From Halorubrum aquaticum (GTDB lineage: Archaea; Halobacteriota; Halobacteria; Halobacteriales; Haloferacaceae): a DNA stretch of 64,000 nucleotides. Shown here one piece after another: positions 30,900 through 39,434 of the stretch. How positions within the stretch are numbered: the stretch's first letter is position 1; each line of letters starts with the position of its first letter. Under the pieces are notes generated by a model. The model was not told the DNA's origin and did not search any database. It saw only the letters and a program-made list of their open reading frames with translations. The position numbers and the translations under genes were made by a program. The stretch spans positions 124,001 to 188,000 of the forward strand of contig NZ_FOPZ01000002.1 of assembly GCF_900113615.1 (NCBI RefSeq). The letters are read 5' to 3'.

Positions 30900-32576
30900 T
30901 CAGTCGTGGATCGCGACGTCGAGGACGGTCGGACCGTCCCGCTCACGGCTTTCGGATATCGCGTCGGCGATCGCGTCGGGGTCGTCGACGAGCTCGCCCG
31001 TCGCGCCGTAGCTCTCCGCGTTCGCTGGGATGTCCATCGGCGGCTCGAAGTCCATCGCGGTGAAGTCGTGGTCGCCCTCCTCCCCGCCCAGCACCCGGAG
31101 CGTGTTGTCCTTTAAGATCCGGTAGTTCCGGTTGTCGGCGACGACCGTGGTGAGGTCCACGCCGTGTCGCACGGCCGAGTAGATCGCCTGCGGGTAGTAG
31201 AAGTACGACCCGTCGCCGATGAACGCGACCACGTCGCGCGGGTCGGGACGCTCGCGCTCGGCGATGGCCGCCCCGATCGCCGCGGGGAGCCCGTAGCCGA
31301 GCCCGCCGCTCTTGTTCGCGATCCACTGTTCGGGGCCGAGCGGGACGCTCCACCGGACCGCGTGGCCCGCGGTAACGCCCTCGTTGACGACGAGCGCGTC
31401 CGATGCGGCCTCGGCCATCGCTTCACCCAGTTGGCCCTTGGAGGCGCGCGGGTCGTCCGGGTCGGGAGCGGCGGGGCGCTGGTCCTCGCGGATCGCCGCG
31501 ACGCGCTCTCGGGCGCGGTCGAGCCGGTCGTCGCGCTCGCTCGCGGGGAGGTCCTCCGAGAGGAGTTCCGTGAGCTCGCGGAACACGTGTTCGGGGTCGC
31601 CGAGCACCGACGCGTCCGCGGGCCAGTTCTTCCCGAGCTCCCAGCCGTCAGGGCCGATCTGGACGATCGTCGCGTCGGCGAGCAGTTCTTCGTCGTGCGC
31701 GAGCGAGGTCGTCGCCGAGCCGCAGCCGACGAACACGACCGTGTCGCCGTCGACGGTCTCGACGAACCCGGGCTCGGTCCCCGGCACCGTCCCGCCCCAG
31801 AGTTCGTGGTCGGTCGGGAAGTTCGACTCCGCGGTGATGAACTCGCCGTGGACCCGGACGCCGGCCGACTCCGCGAAGTCGACGGCCGCCTCGATAGCGG
31901 CGGGGCCCGACCGGGCGACCTCGTCGCCGATCACCATCACGGGCTCGTCGGCCTCGGCCACGAGGCGCGCGGCGGCCGCGACCGCGTCGGGGTCGCCGCG
32001 TCCCGCGTCGGGGATCGGGCCGAGCCGCTGGACCCCGGCGTCGGTCTCGTCGGTCATCACGTCGACCGGCAACTCGAGGAAGACCGGGCCCGTCGGCGGG
32101 GTGAGCGCCTGTCGCACCGCCCGCCGCAGCATCGCCGGGAGGGCGTCGACGGAGGGGACGGAGGCGCTCCACTTCGTGTACTGGTCGACGAGCGCCTCGA
32201 GGTCGCCGTGGAGGATGGGCTCCTCGTGTTGGAAGTCGGTGCTGTAGTTGCCCGCGGTGACGAGGAGCGGCGAGCCGGAGAAGGCGGCACCGATGACGTT
32301 GCCGACGCCGTGTGCGAGCCCCGGCGCGACGTGGAGGTTCGTGACGCCGAGCGGGTTCACGGAGTCGTCGTGATGCGAGTGGTACCGTCGCGCCGTCGCG
32401 TACCCGGCGGCCATCCCGGTGGCCACGTCCTCGTGGAGGGCGAGGACGTACTCGATCGAGCTGTCCGAGACCGCCTGAACGGTCGGAAGCTCCGTCGTTC
32501 CGGGGTTTCCGAAGACGTGTTCTACGCCGTACTCCTCCAACGCGTCGACCAGATATTCCGCCCCGGTGACTGCCAT
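30900..32576 (-). CDS. Thiamine-diphosphate enzyme, benzoylformate decarboxylase-like
   Basis: ThDP-dependent decarboxylase of the acetolactate synthase superfamily, 558 residues, probably decarboxylating an aromatic or branched 2-oxo acid. The N-terminal Pyr domain has 'VEHVFGNPGTTELPT' near residue 18 and 'ALHEDVATGMAAGYATAR' near 45 (catalytic Glu), both characteristic of benzoylformate decarboxylase. The PP domain has 'VVAFIGDGSYFYYPQAIYSA' near 462, the GDG-N ThDP/Mg2+ motif ending near 'VVADNRNYRIL'. A CGTTTTTTC box 26 bases before the ATG marks the promoter. Other options are phenylpyruvate or indolepyruvate decarboxylase. Confidence 0.85.
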   Translation of the reverse strand: MAVTGAEYLVDALEEYGVEHVFGNPGTTELPTVQAVSDSSIEYVLALHEDVATGMAAGYATARRYHSHHDDSVNPLGVTNLHVAPGLAHGVGNVIGAAFSGSPLLVTAGNYSTDFQHEEPILHGDLEALVDQYTKWSASVPSVDALPAMLRRAVRQALTPPTGPVFLELPVDVMTDETDAGVQRLGPIPDAGRGDPDAVAAAARLVAEADEPVMVIGDEVARSGPAAIEAAVDFAESAGVRVHGEFITAESNFPTDHELWGGTVPGTEPGFVETVDGDTVVFVGCGSATTSLAHDEELLADATIVQIGPDGWELGKNWPADASVLGDPEHVFRELTELLSEDLPASERDDRLDRARERVAAIREDQRPAAPDPDDPRASKGQLGEAMAEAASDALVVNEGVTAGHAVRWSVPLGPEQWIANKSGGLGYGLPAAIGAAIAERERPDPRDVVAFIGDGSYFYYPQAIYSAVRHGVDLTTVVADNRNYRILKDNTLRVLGGEEGDHDFTAMDFEPPMDIPANAESYGATGELVDDPDAIADAISESRERDGPTVLDVAIHD

Positions 32577-32629
32577 GCTCGGAGGGTCTCGCCCGACCGA
32601 AAAAACGATTTGGGCCTCGGAACGCCCGG

Positions 32630-32665
32630 CCGACGAACGGGCGGTCGACGAACGAGCGGTCGACG
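32630..32665. repeat. Two tandem copies of GACGAACGRGCGGTC
   Basis: CCGACGAACGGGCGGTC GACGAACGAGCGGTC, a direct repeat with one mismatch, in the 121-base gap between divergently placed TPP-enzyme start and ABC-permease stop. Possibly slippage-derived. Confidence 0.45.
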
Positions 32666-32697
32666 GTGGCGACGCCGACGCCGTCGGCGGCGTGCGC

Positions 32698-33840
32698 TCA
32701 GCCGCGGAGCGCCTCCACGGGGGACTCGTTCGCGGCCTTCCAGGCGGGATACACGCCGCTCAGGACGCTGGCCGTCACCGCGAACCCGAAGCCGTACACC
32801 AGATACCGCGAACTGGCCCACCCGAGCGCCCCGGTCGCGTCGCCCGTGATCACGTGGAACAATACCATCCCCGTCGCGAGCGACACGAGCGCGCCGATCA
32901 GGCCGCCGAGCGCGCCCAACAGCGTCGCCTCGGTCAGGATCATCCGCAACACCTCGCCACGGCGGATCCCGACCGCCCGGAGCACGCCGATCTCCCCGCG
33001 GCGTTCGACCGTGCTCATCAACATCACGTTGAGGATGGCGACGCTCGCGACGACCAGCGAGATCCCGCCGATCCCGAGCAGGGCGAGCGACAGCGTGTCC
33101 AGGAAGCCGCCGACCTGTGCCCGGTTCCCGAACGTGGTGACGCGCAGTTCCTCGTCGTTCTCGGCGTTGAACCGGGTGTCGAGCCGGTCGCCGATCCGGC
33201 CGGCCGCGTCGCCGTCGGCCGCGATGATCGTCACCGTGTCGTAGTGTCGCTGGTCGGCGAGTCCCGACACCGGGATCACGAGATCTCCGCCGCCGAAGCC
33301 GAACGAGTGCTCCGACTCGATGAACCCGCGGATCCGGTAGATCCGCCCGTCGTACTCGACGGGATCGCCGGACTCGAGACCGAGCCTGTCCGCCGTGGCG
33401 TTGCTGATCAACGCGCCGGAGTGTAACCGCTCGGGGGCCTCCCCCTCGGTGAGGTCGTACAGCGCGCTCGCGTCGGTCACCCCCGTCACGCTCATCCTCG
33501 CCTCCATGCCGTTTCTCGCCTCGAGCGTCGTCGCGTTCGTCTTCTGAGGGATCACCCGCGCGTCGGTCACGATCGCGCGCATCTCCTCGACCTGCTCTTC
33601 CGTCACCCCGTCCGTGTCGCTGTCCGGCCCCGAGGAGACGGTCACCTCGTTCGTGAGATCGCCGAGCTGTGCGGTCGCCTGCTGTTCGAGCGCGACGGTG
33701 GCCATCCCCAGCGAACAGATGGCGACCACGCCGATGACGATCCCGAGCGCCGCGAGGGCCGTTCGGAGCCTGTTCCGCCCGAGGTTGCGCCACGCCATCA
33801 GCACGCTCGGGAACCGCCAGAGGAGGGAGGCGATCCTCAC
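32698..33840 (-). CDS. ABC transporter permease, MacB/FtsX type
   Basis: Membrane permease of a MacB-like exporter, 380 residues. One helix near the N-terminus ('NRLRTALAALGIVIGVVAIC', about residue 24) is followed by a roughly 200-residue extracytoplasmic domain, then three helices in the last 130 residues including the FtsX motif 'VERRGEIGVLRAVGIRRGEV' near 286. This 1+3 topology is that of MacB/LolC-type mechanotransmission permeases. GTG start overlaps the ATPase stop by four bases (GTGA); the long in-frame extension upstream is an Arg-rich shadow of the ATPase. Confidence 0.92.
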   Translation of the reverse strand: MRIASLLWRFPSVLMAWRNLGRNRLRTALAALGIVIGVVAICSLGMATVALEQQATAQLGDLTNEVTVSSGPDSDTDGVTEEQVEEMRAIVTDARVIPQKTNATTLEARNGMEARMSVTGVTDASALYDLTEGEAPERLHSGALISNATADRLGLESGDPVEYDGRIYRIRGFIESEHSFGFGGGDLVIPVSGLADQRHYDTVTIIAADGDAAGRIGDRLDTRFNAENDEELRVTTFGNRAQVGGFLDTLSLALLGIGGISLVVASVAILNVMLMSTVERRGEIGVLRAVGIRRGEVLRMILTEATLLGALGGLIGALVSLATGMVLFHVITGDATGALGWASSRYLVYGFGFAVTASVLSGVYPAWKAANESPVEALRG

Positions 33841-34502
33841 GGCCGCGTCACCCCGTCGACGAGCCGAACGACCCGATCGGCGTACTCGACCAGCTGTTCG
33901 TCGTGCGTGATCGCGACGACGGCGAGGTCCTCCTCGTTTTTCAGCCGCGTGATCTCGTCGAGGATGGTCCCTCCCGTCTCCTGATCGAGGTTCCCCGTCG
34001 GCTCGTCCGCGAGGAGCACCTCCGGCTCGTTGACCAGCGACCGCGCGATCGCGACGCGCTGTTTCTGTCCGCCCGACAGCTCGTCGGGCGTGTGCGTGAG
34101 CCTGTCGCCGAGGCCGACCCGGCGAAGCAGGTCGACGGCGCGGTCGTGCCGGTCGACGGACGTGTCCCACATCGAGGGGAGTTCGACGTTCTCGACGGCG
34201 GTGAGCATCGGGAGGAGATGGAAGTCCTGGAAGACGAACCCGAGCGCGGAGCGGCGCTCCTCGGTGCGCTCGTCCTCACTGAGATCCGTCACGTTCCGAC
34301 CCTGGAGCGAGACGGTGCCCTCGGTGGGCTCGTCGAGCAGGCCGATCAGGTTGAGCATCGTGCTCTTGCCGCTCCCGGAGGGACCGGTGATGGTGACCAT
34401 CTCGCCGCGTTCGGCCGAGAAGTCGACGCGTTTCAGTGCATCGATGATCTCGGCACCGCTCTCGTAGCGTTTGCCCACGCCGCGGAGTTCGACGACGCTC
34501 AT
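33837..34502 (-). CDS. ABC transporter ATP-binding protein, MacB/LolD type
   Basis: Cytoplasmic ATPase partner, 221 residues. Walker A GPSGSGKST is near residue 41, followed by 'MLNLIGLLDEPTEGTVSLQG', the LolD/MacB-typical sequence. The signature 'DELSGGQKQRVAIARSLV' is near 139, Walker B 'LLADEPTGNLDQETG' near 161, and the switch 'AITHDEQL' near 199. It overlaps the permease and the CARDB-like protein by four bases each, so all three form one coupled operon. Confidence 0.95.
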   Translation of the reverse strand: MSVVELRGVGKRYESGAEIIDALKRVDFSAERGEMVTITGPSGSGKSTMLNLIGLLDEPTEGTVSLQGRNVTDLSEDERTEERRSALGFVFQDFHLLPMLTAVENVELPSMWDTSVDRHDRAVDLLRRVGLGDRLTHTPDELSGGQKQRVAIARSLVNEPEVLLADEPTGNLDQETGGTILDEITRLKNEEDLAVVAITHDEQLVEYADRVVRLVDGVTRP

Positions 34503-35995
34503 TCGCGGTTCCAGAGGTAGTAGAGCCCGCCGGCGGCACCGATAAGCGCGATGACCCCGACGAGTATCGGGAGCGTCGGGAGCCCGGAGTCGCCCGGCGG
34601 TCCCTGCGGGCCTCCACTGCCGCCGGACGGCCCGCCGCCGCTCTGCTCGCTCGTCGCGGCTCCCGTCGGCGGGAACCCGGTCGAGGAGACCTCCACCGGC
34701 CGGACCGTCGTGACTCGCTCGCCGTCGACGAGGTAGGACACCTCGACGGGGACCTCGGTGGTCCCGTTCCCGACGGACGCGGCGAGTTCGAAGGTGGCGA
34801 ACTCGCTGGCGTCGACCGCGCCGACGAAGTACTCGCCGGACCCGCCCTCGGGCGTGACGCCGTCGCCGCCTCGCACGCTCACGAGGACGGACTCGGCGTC
34901 GCTCCCGCCGACGTTCGCCGCCTCGCCGTCGATCGAAACGCTCCCGGCGCGCCGCGTGGCCTCGACCGCGGTCAGGCGTATCTCCCCGGAAACGTCCGGT
35001 TCGAGAGCGACCTCGCGGGAGACCTCGTGGGTCTCCCCGTTCGCGGCGTAGCTCGCGGTGAACGTGACGTTCCCCGCGTCGTATCCCTCGGTGTCGAACG
35101 CCGCCGACCGGTTCTCGTCAGCCGGGACGTCACGGGTGTACCGCCGGTCGCGTACCTCGCCGTCGACCACCGCTGCGACCTCGACGTCGGAGAACGCCAC
35201 GTTCCCGTAGTTCTCGAGGGAGACCGTCGTCCGGTCGGGGGCGCTCCCGGCGATCGAGAGGTCGCCGCGCACGTCGGGCGTCTCGCCGAGGGCGCGCCTG
35301 ACCTCGTGGGTCTCCCCGTTCGCGGAGTAGTTCGCGACGAACGCGAGGTCGTCCACGTCGTCTCCCTCGGTGTCGAAGGTCACCGTTCGGTCGTCGCCCG
35401 GCGCGACGTCGAGCGCGTGTCGTCGGGCCCGGCGTTCGTCCCCGCTCATCGCGGCGATCTCGACGTCGGTGAAGTCCACGTTCCCGTAGTTGGTGAGCGT
35501 GACGGCGGTCTCCCCGGAGGCGTTCCGGTCCACCGAGAGGTCGCCGTCGGCGTCGGGTTCCTCGACGTCGACCACGAGGGGGTACGAGTACGAGTTCGAG
35601 TCGCCCGCGCCGTCCCTGACGACGACGTGGACGGTGACCCGCTTTTCACCGGGGGTATCGAAGACCGTCGTCACCGGGACGGTCACGCTCCCGCCGGGGG
35701 CGACCGATCCGACGTTCTCGACGCGCTCGTACTCGGTCGGCCAGTCGCGGAGGTACACGTCGGTGACCTCGACGGTCCCGTTGGTCCCTTCGAGGTTGGA
35801 GACCGTCGCCTCCATCGTGACGGTCTCGCCGACGACCGGGGAGTCCGGCGACGACGTGACGGAGGTCACTTGGACGGCGGGGGCGTCGGCCGAGGCGGTC
35901 GTCGCCGTCCCGCCGAGCGAACTCACGAGGAGGACACAGACGAGGAGGACGCCGCCGGCGACCGCCGAGACGGCGCGGAGGCGCTTCACTCGCAT
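34499..35995 (-). CDS. Secreted CARDB/S-layer-like protein with C-terminal anchor
   Basis: 498-residue surface protein. A signal sequence covers residues 1-36 ('AVAGGVLLVCVLLVSSLGG'). Residues 40-336 are Ig-like CARDB domains: 'VVGETVTMEATVSNLEGTN' near 54, then two tandem 93-residue copies (151-243, 244-336), each with 'ENYGNV' or 'TNYGNV' and 'ANGETHEV'. A Gly/Pro/Ser-rich stretch (about 450-470) leads to one C-terminal membrane helix, 'LPILVGVIALIGAAGGLYYL'. Comparable COG1361-type proteins in haloarchaea precede MacB-like genes; it may act as the exporter's external subunit, like MacA, though it has no sequence relation to MacA. First gene of the operon. Confidence 0.8.
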   Translation of the reverse strand: MRVKRLRAVSAVAGGVLLVCVLLVSSLGGTATTASADAPAVQVTSVTSSPDSPVVGETVTMEATVSNLEGTNGTVEVTDVYLRDWPTEYERVENVGSVAPGGSVTVPVTTVFDTPGEKRVTVHVVVRDGAGDSNSYSYPLVVDVEEPDADGDLSVDRNASGETAVTLTNYGNVDFTDVEIAAMSGDERRARRHALDVAPGDDRTVTFDTEGDDVDDLAFVANYSANGETHEVRRALGETPDVRGDLSIAGSAPDRTTVSLENYGNVAFSDVEVAAVVDGEVRDRRYTRDVPADENRSAAFDTEGYDAGNVTFTASYAANGETHEVSREVALEPDVSGEIRLTAVEATRRAGSVSIDGEAANVGGSDAESVLVSVRGGDGVTPEGGSGEYFVGAVDASEFATFELAASVGNGTTEVPVEVSYLVDGERVTTVRPVEVSSTGFPPTGAATSEQSGGGPSGGSGGPQGPPGDSGLPTLPILVGVIALIGAAGGLYYLWNRE

Positions 35996-36311
35996 GTCAC
36001 GTCGACCGGAGTCCGGATCGATCGCGGCGAGGAACGGGGAACCTGTGCGTCGGGATCACGCGGTACGCGTCGGTGGAGGGCTGATCGCTGCACACGTCCT
36101 CGGACAACGTCCTCCGTTAAATCGTCTTCCCCGGAAGCGCGTCAGTCTCCCCGGGAACGGACTCCGTTTCCTCCGGCGGACGTCCCCGTCGACCGTCGGT
36201 CCGCTCCTTCCCCCGAACCGCCCGTCGCGCGTCGGAGTCGCCCGTCGAGGCTCGGGGCGTCCCTTCGACGCTCGGGGTGTACTTTTGGGTCACGGGCGCG
36301 TACGCGAACGC
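35996..36311. other. Divergent intergenic region, 316 bp
   Basis: Separates the CARDB operon (minus) from the SDR gene (plus). GATTTAACGG on the minus strand near 36112-36122 could be the CARDB operon promoter, giving a 120-base leader. GTACTTTTGGG at about 36279-36288 lies 26 bases before the SDR ATG. Between them are two copies of a CGA(G/C)GCTCGGGGYGT repeat (about 36244 and 36266). No coding frame. Confidence 0.6.
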
Positions 36312-37031
36312 ATGACGCGCACTGTCGTCGTCGCCGGCGCGGGTCCGGGGCTCGGAGCGTCGATCGCACGGAAGTTCGCCGCCGAGGGGTGTCGGGTCGC
36401 GCTGTTCGCCCGGTCGGAGGCGTACGTCGAGGAGCTCGCGGCCGACCTCCCGGAACCCGGCGAGGGACTCGCGGTGCCGGTCGACCTCACGGACGTCGAT
36501 CGGGTTCGCGAGGGGTTCGAGACGGTTCGGGAGGCGTTCGGCCCCGTGGACATCCTCGTCAACCACGCGAGCGCGGCCTCCTGGACGGGGCTCATGGACA
36601 CGAGCGTCGAGGAGTTCGAGGAGGCGTGGGCCGTCAACGGACGCGGCGCGTTCGTCTGCTCGCGGGAGGCCGTCGCCGACATGCTCGAGACGGGCGGCGG
36701 AACGGTGCTCTTCACCGGCGCGACCTCCGCGGTGCGGAGCCGCGGCGGGGCGATCGGCTTCACCGCCGCGAAGTTCGCCGCCCGCGGGATGGCGATGGAC
36801 ATCGCTCAGGAGTTCGGGCCGGAGGGGGTCCACGTCGCCCACGTCGTGATCGACGGGCAGATCGACTCGCCGGAGGCCCGCGAGCGCCGGCCGGACCGCG
36901 GGGCGGAGACGTTCCTCGATCCCGACGAGCTGGCCGAGACGTACTGGCACCTCGTGGAGCGGGACGACGTCGGCACGCAGCCGTTCGAGGTCCACGTCAC
37001 GAACGGGCCGCGACCCTCGGAGTTCGTCTGA
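36312..37031 (+). CDS. SDR-family oxidoreductase lacking the catalytic tyrosine
   Basis: Short-chain dehydrogenase of 239 residues. MTRTVVVAGAGPGLGASIAR is the NAD(P) binding TGxxxGxG variant, and 'VDILVNHASAASWTG' near residue 78 is the NNAG-like strand-4 motif. The YxxxK catalytic motif is replaced by FTAAK ('GGAIGFTAAKFAARGMAMDI' near 145), then 'EGVHVAHVVIDGQIDSPEAR' follows. This combination is a known SDR branch whose members also lack the tyrosine, so reaction type is uncertain. TATA-like box 26 bases before the ATG. Confidence 0.85.
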   Translation: MTRTVVVAGAGPGLGASIARKFAAEGCRVALFARSEAYVEELAADLPEPGEGLAVPVDLTDVDRVREGFETVREAFGPVDILVNHASAASWTGLMDTSVEEFEEAWAVNGRGAFVCSREAVADMLETGGGTVLFTGATSAVRSRGGAIGFTAAKFAARGMAMDIAQEFGPEGVHVAHVVIDGQIDSPEARERRPDRGAETFLDPDELAETYWHLVERDDVGTQPFEVHVTNGPRPSEFV

Positions 37032-37161
37032 TCCGTCTCGGACCCTTGGGGACGAGAACGTCGAGAGAGCGACCGTCACGCGACCGAAACCCCACCGCCG
37101 CGGACCCCCCACCGAAGCCGATCCGGTCGTTTTATTACGCTCGTGGTTTCGATTCGATGAC

Positions 37162-37944
37162 ATGGCCCTCCAACTCGGCCAGGCGGTTAGCGACGGCATC
37201 GGACGAATACTCACCAGGACCGGCGGGATCCTCCTCGCGGGGCTGCTCGCCATTCAACTGGTCACCCAGGCGGCGGTCAACACCGCCGTGATCGGCTACC
37301 TTCCCCCGGAGGTGGCCGCGCAGTTCGGCGAGACCGCGGGACTGGCGCTGCCCGTCCCCGGAGAGGTCGGGCTCGCGCTCCTCGCCGCGACGCTGCTCGC
37401 GAGCTCCGTCTACTTCGTGGTGCTCTCGCGGGCGCTGGCCCGCCCCGCCCGCGACCTCGCGTCGTTCCCCTCGGAGCTGTTCACGCGGCGGACCGGCCGG
37501 GCGACCCTCTCGATGGTCGTCGGCGGCGTCGTCGTGTCGATCGCGGTCACGCTCGGGTTCGCGGCGCTCTTCTTCCCCGGGATCTTCCTCGCCGCCTCGT
37601 TCCTGTTCTTCACGTTCGCGGTCGGCGTCGAGGACCGTGGAACGGTCGGTGCGCTCAAGCGGAGCTGGGCGCTCGCGCGCGGTAACCGACTCAAGCTCGC
37701 CCTGCTCGTGGTCCTCTCCGGCGGGATCGGCGGCACCGTCGGCGCGGTCGGGTCGATCCTGGACCTCGCGGGGCTCGCGCTCGCCTCCGAGGTCGCCGTG
37801 AGCGTCGTCACCAGCGTCCTCTTCACCGTGCTGTACGCGGTGATCGCCGCCGCGTATCTCCAACTTCGCGACGAGCCGTCCGGCGGCTCCGGCGGCGCCG
37901 TGACGGCGGACCCGATCGACGCCTCCTCGACGGCGGAGCTGTAG
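37162..37944 (+). CDS. Haloarchaeal membrane protein (DUF7847-like)
   Basis: Integral membrane protein of 260 residues, about six hydrophobic helices, with no catalytic motif. It opens MALQLGQAVSDGIGRILTRT, has a characteristic middle 'LFTRRTGRATLSMVVGGVVV' and 'GTVGALKRSWALARGNRLKL' near residue 160, which resembles membrane domains of glycerophosphodiesterase-like haloarchaeal proteins now labelled DUF7847 (recollection). A GTTTTATTA box 26 bases before the ATG supports leaderless initiation. Function unknown. Confidence 0.82.
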   Translation: MALQLGQAVSDGIGRILTRTGGILLAGLLAIQLVTQAAVNTAVIGYLPPEVAAQFGETAGLALPVPGEVGLALLAATLLASSVYFVVLSRALARPARDLASFPSELFTRRTGRATLSMVVGGVVVSIAVTLGFAALFFPGIFLAASFLFFTFAVGVEDRGTVGALKRSWALARGNRLKLALLVVLSGGIGGTVGAVGSILDLAGLALASEVAVSVVTSVLFTVLYAVIAAAYLQLRDEPSGGSGGAVTADPIDASSTAEL

Positions 37945-37991
37945 GGACTCCGCGACCCGGCGACCGGACGACCCGGCTCCCGACCCCGCGC

Positions 37992-39368
37992 TCACTCCGG
38001 GAAGACCTTCCCCGGATTGAGCGTCCCGTGCGGGTCGAGCGCGTCCTTGATCGACCGCATCGCTGCGACGCCGGTCTCGCCGTGTTCGACCGGCAGGAAC
38101 TCGCGTTTCCCCTGCCCGATCCCGTGCTCGCCGGTGGCGGTCCCCCCGAGGTCGATCGCCTCCGTGACGATCGAGTCGTAGATCTCGTGGGCCTCCGCGA
38201 CGGCCCCCTCCTCGTCGGGGTCGACGAGCACGTCGAAGTGGACGTTGCCGTCGCCGGCGTGCCCGAACGTCGGGATCGGCACGTCGTGGGCGTCGGCCAC
38301 CGCGTGGACGTGCGCGACGATGCTCGAGAAGGAGCCGATCGGCACCGCGACGTCGCCGGCGTGAAGCGACTCCAACTCGGGGTAGTACGCCCGGACCGCG
38401 TCCGCCAGCTCGTGCCGCGGCTTCCAGACCTCCTCGGGGTCGGTCTCGCCGTCGAGGAGGACCTCGATCGGGTCGTGGGCGTCGAGTATCGTCCGACAGA
38501 ACTCGACCTCCCGCTCGAGGCCGTGGTCGGCCTGGAACTCCAAGAAGAGCGTCGGTCCCTCGGGGAACTCGGAGCCGACGTAGTCGTTCACCATCCGGGC
38601 GCTCAAGCCGTCGACGAGTTCCACGGCGCTGACGTCGACGCCCGAGGAGACGAGGTCGGCGGCGGCCGCGGTCGCGTCCTCGAGCGTCCCGAACGTGGCC
38701 CGCCCGACACGCGTCCGCTCGGGCCGGCCGGCGAGCGAGAGCGTCGCCCGCGTCACCACGCCGAGGGTGCCCTCGCTGCCGACGATCAGGTCACGGAGGT
38801 CGTACCCCGAGGAGGTCTTCTCGGCGCGGGTCCCCGCCGTGAGCACGGAGCCGTCGGCGAGGACGACCTCGATCTCACGGACCCAGTCGCCGACCTTCCC
38901 GTACTTGACGGTCCGTTTCCCGCTGGCGTTCGTCGCGATCATCCCGCCGATCGTCGCCATGTCGCCGGAGGTGGGAAGCGGCGGGAAGAAGAGACCGTGG
39001 GCGGCGACCGCCTCGTCGACGTCGGCACCGATCACGCCGGGCTCGACGTCGATCTGGCGGTCCTCCGGCCGGACGTCGAGCACGGCGTCCATCCGGGTCA
39101 GATCGAGACTGATCCCGCCGTTTGCGGGGACTGCGTTGCCCTCGATTCCCGTCCCCGCGGCGAAGGGCGTGACGGGGATCCCCCGCTCCGTCGCGGCCGC
39201 GAGCACCGCCGACACCTCCTCCGTCGACTCCGGCCAGACGACGACGTCGGGCGGGGAGGCCGACTCGGGCGACGTACCCCAGTCGGTCCCGTGGTAGTCG
39301 CGGTCGGCGTCCGTCGTCGACACCTGGTTCGGCGAGAGGATCGAGCGGAGAAACGACGCGTCGGTCAT
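37992..39368 (-). CDS. FAD-binding oxidase, GlcD/D-lactate dehydrogenase type
   Basis: FAD-linked 2-hydroxyacid oxidase, 458 residues, oxidising glycolate or D-lactate and passing electrons to the respiratory chain. The FAD-binding PCMH fold is seen in 'RGIPVTPFAAGTGIEGNAVP' near residue 63, 'TSGDMATIGGMIATNASGKR' near 132 and 'YDLRDLIVGSEGTLGVVTRA' near 188. The substrate domain ends 'FGHAGDGNVHFDVLVDPDEE' near 368 and 'TGEHGIGQGKREFLPVEHG' near 412, both hallmark GlcD/DLD motifs. No GlcE/GlcF partner is adjacent. A CCTTTTTGC box lies 26 bases before the ATG. Confidence 0.93.
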   Translation of the reverse strand: MTDASFLRSILSPNQVSTTDADRDYHGTDWGTSPESASPPDVVVWPESTEEVSAVLAAATERGIPVTPFAAGTGIEGNAVPANGGISLDLTRMDAVLDVRPEDRQIDVEPGVIGADVDEAVAAHGLFFPPLPTSGDMATIGGMIATNASGKRTVKYGKVGDWVREIEVVLADGSVLTAGTRAEKTSSGYDLRDLIVGSEGTLGVVTRATLSLAGRPERTRVGRATFGTLEDATAAAADLVSSGVDVSAVELVDGLSARMVNDYVGSEFPEGPTLFLEFQADHGLEREVEFCRTILDAHDPIEVLLDGETDPEEVWKPRHELADAVRAYYPELESLHAGDVAVPIGSFSSIVAHVHAVADAHDVPIPTFGHAGDGNVHFDVLVDPDEEGAVAEAHEIYDSIVTEAIDLGGTATGEHGIGQGKREFLPVEHGETGVAAMRSIKDALDPHGTLNPGKVFPE

Positions 39369-39434
39369 GCGGGAGGCTGGCGGGTGACGGGCAAAAAGGT
39401 AGCGCCGGTCGGATCCCCTCTCGAATCGACGACG

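Noticed and set aside
31164-32849. 561-codon open frame on the plus strand opposite the TPP decarboxylase
   Set aside because: Codon-shadow of the decarboxylase; Arg/Asp/Val-rich with no family motif.
36117-37253. 378-codon minus-strand frame opposite the SDR gene
   Set aside because: Shadow of the SDR gene, Arg/Asp/Val-rich, no motif.
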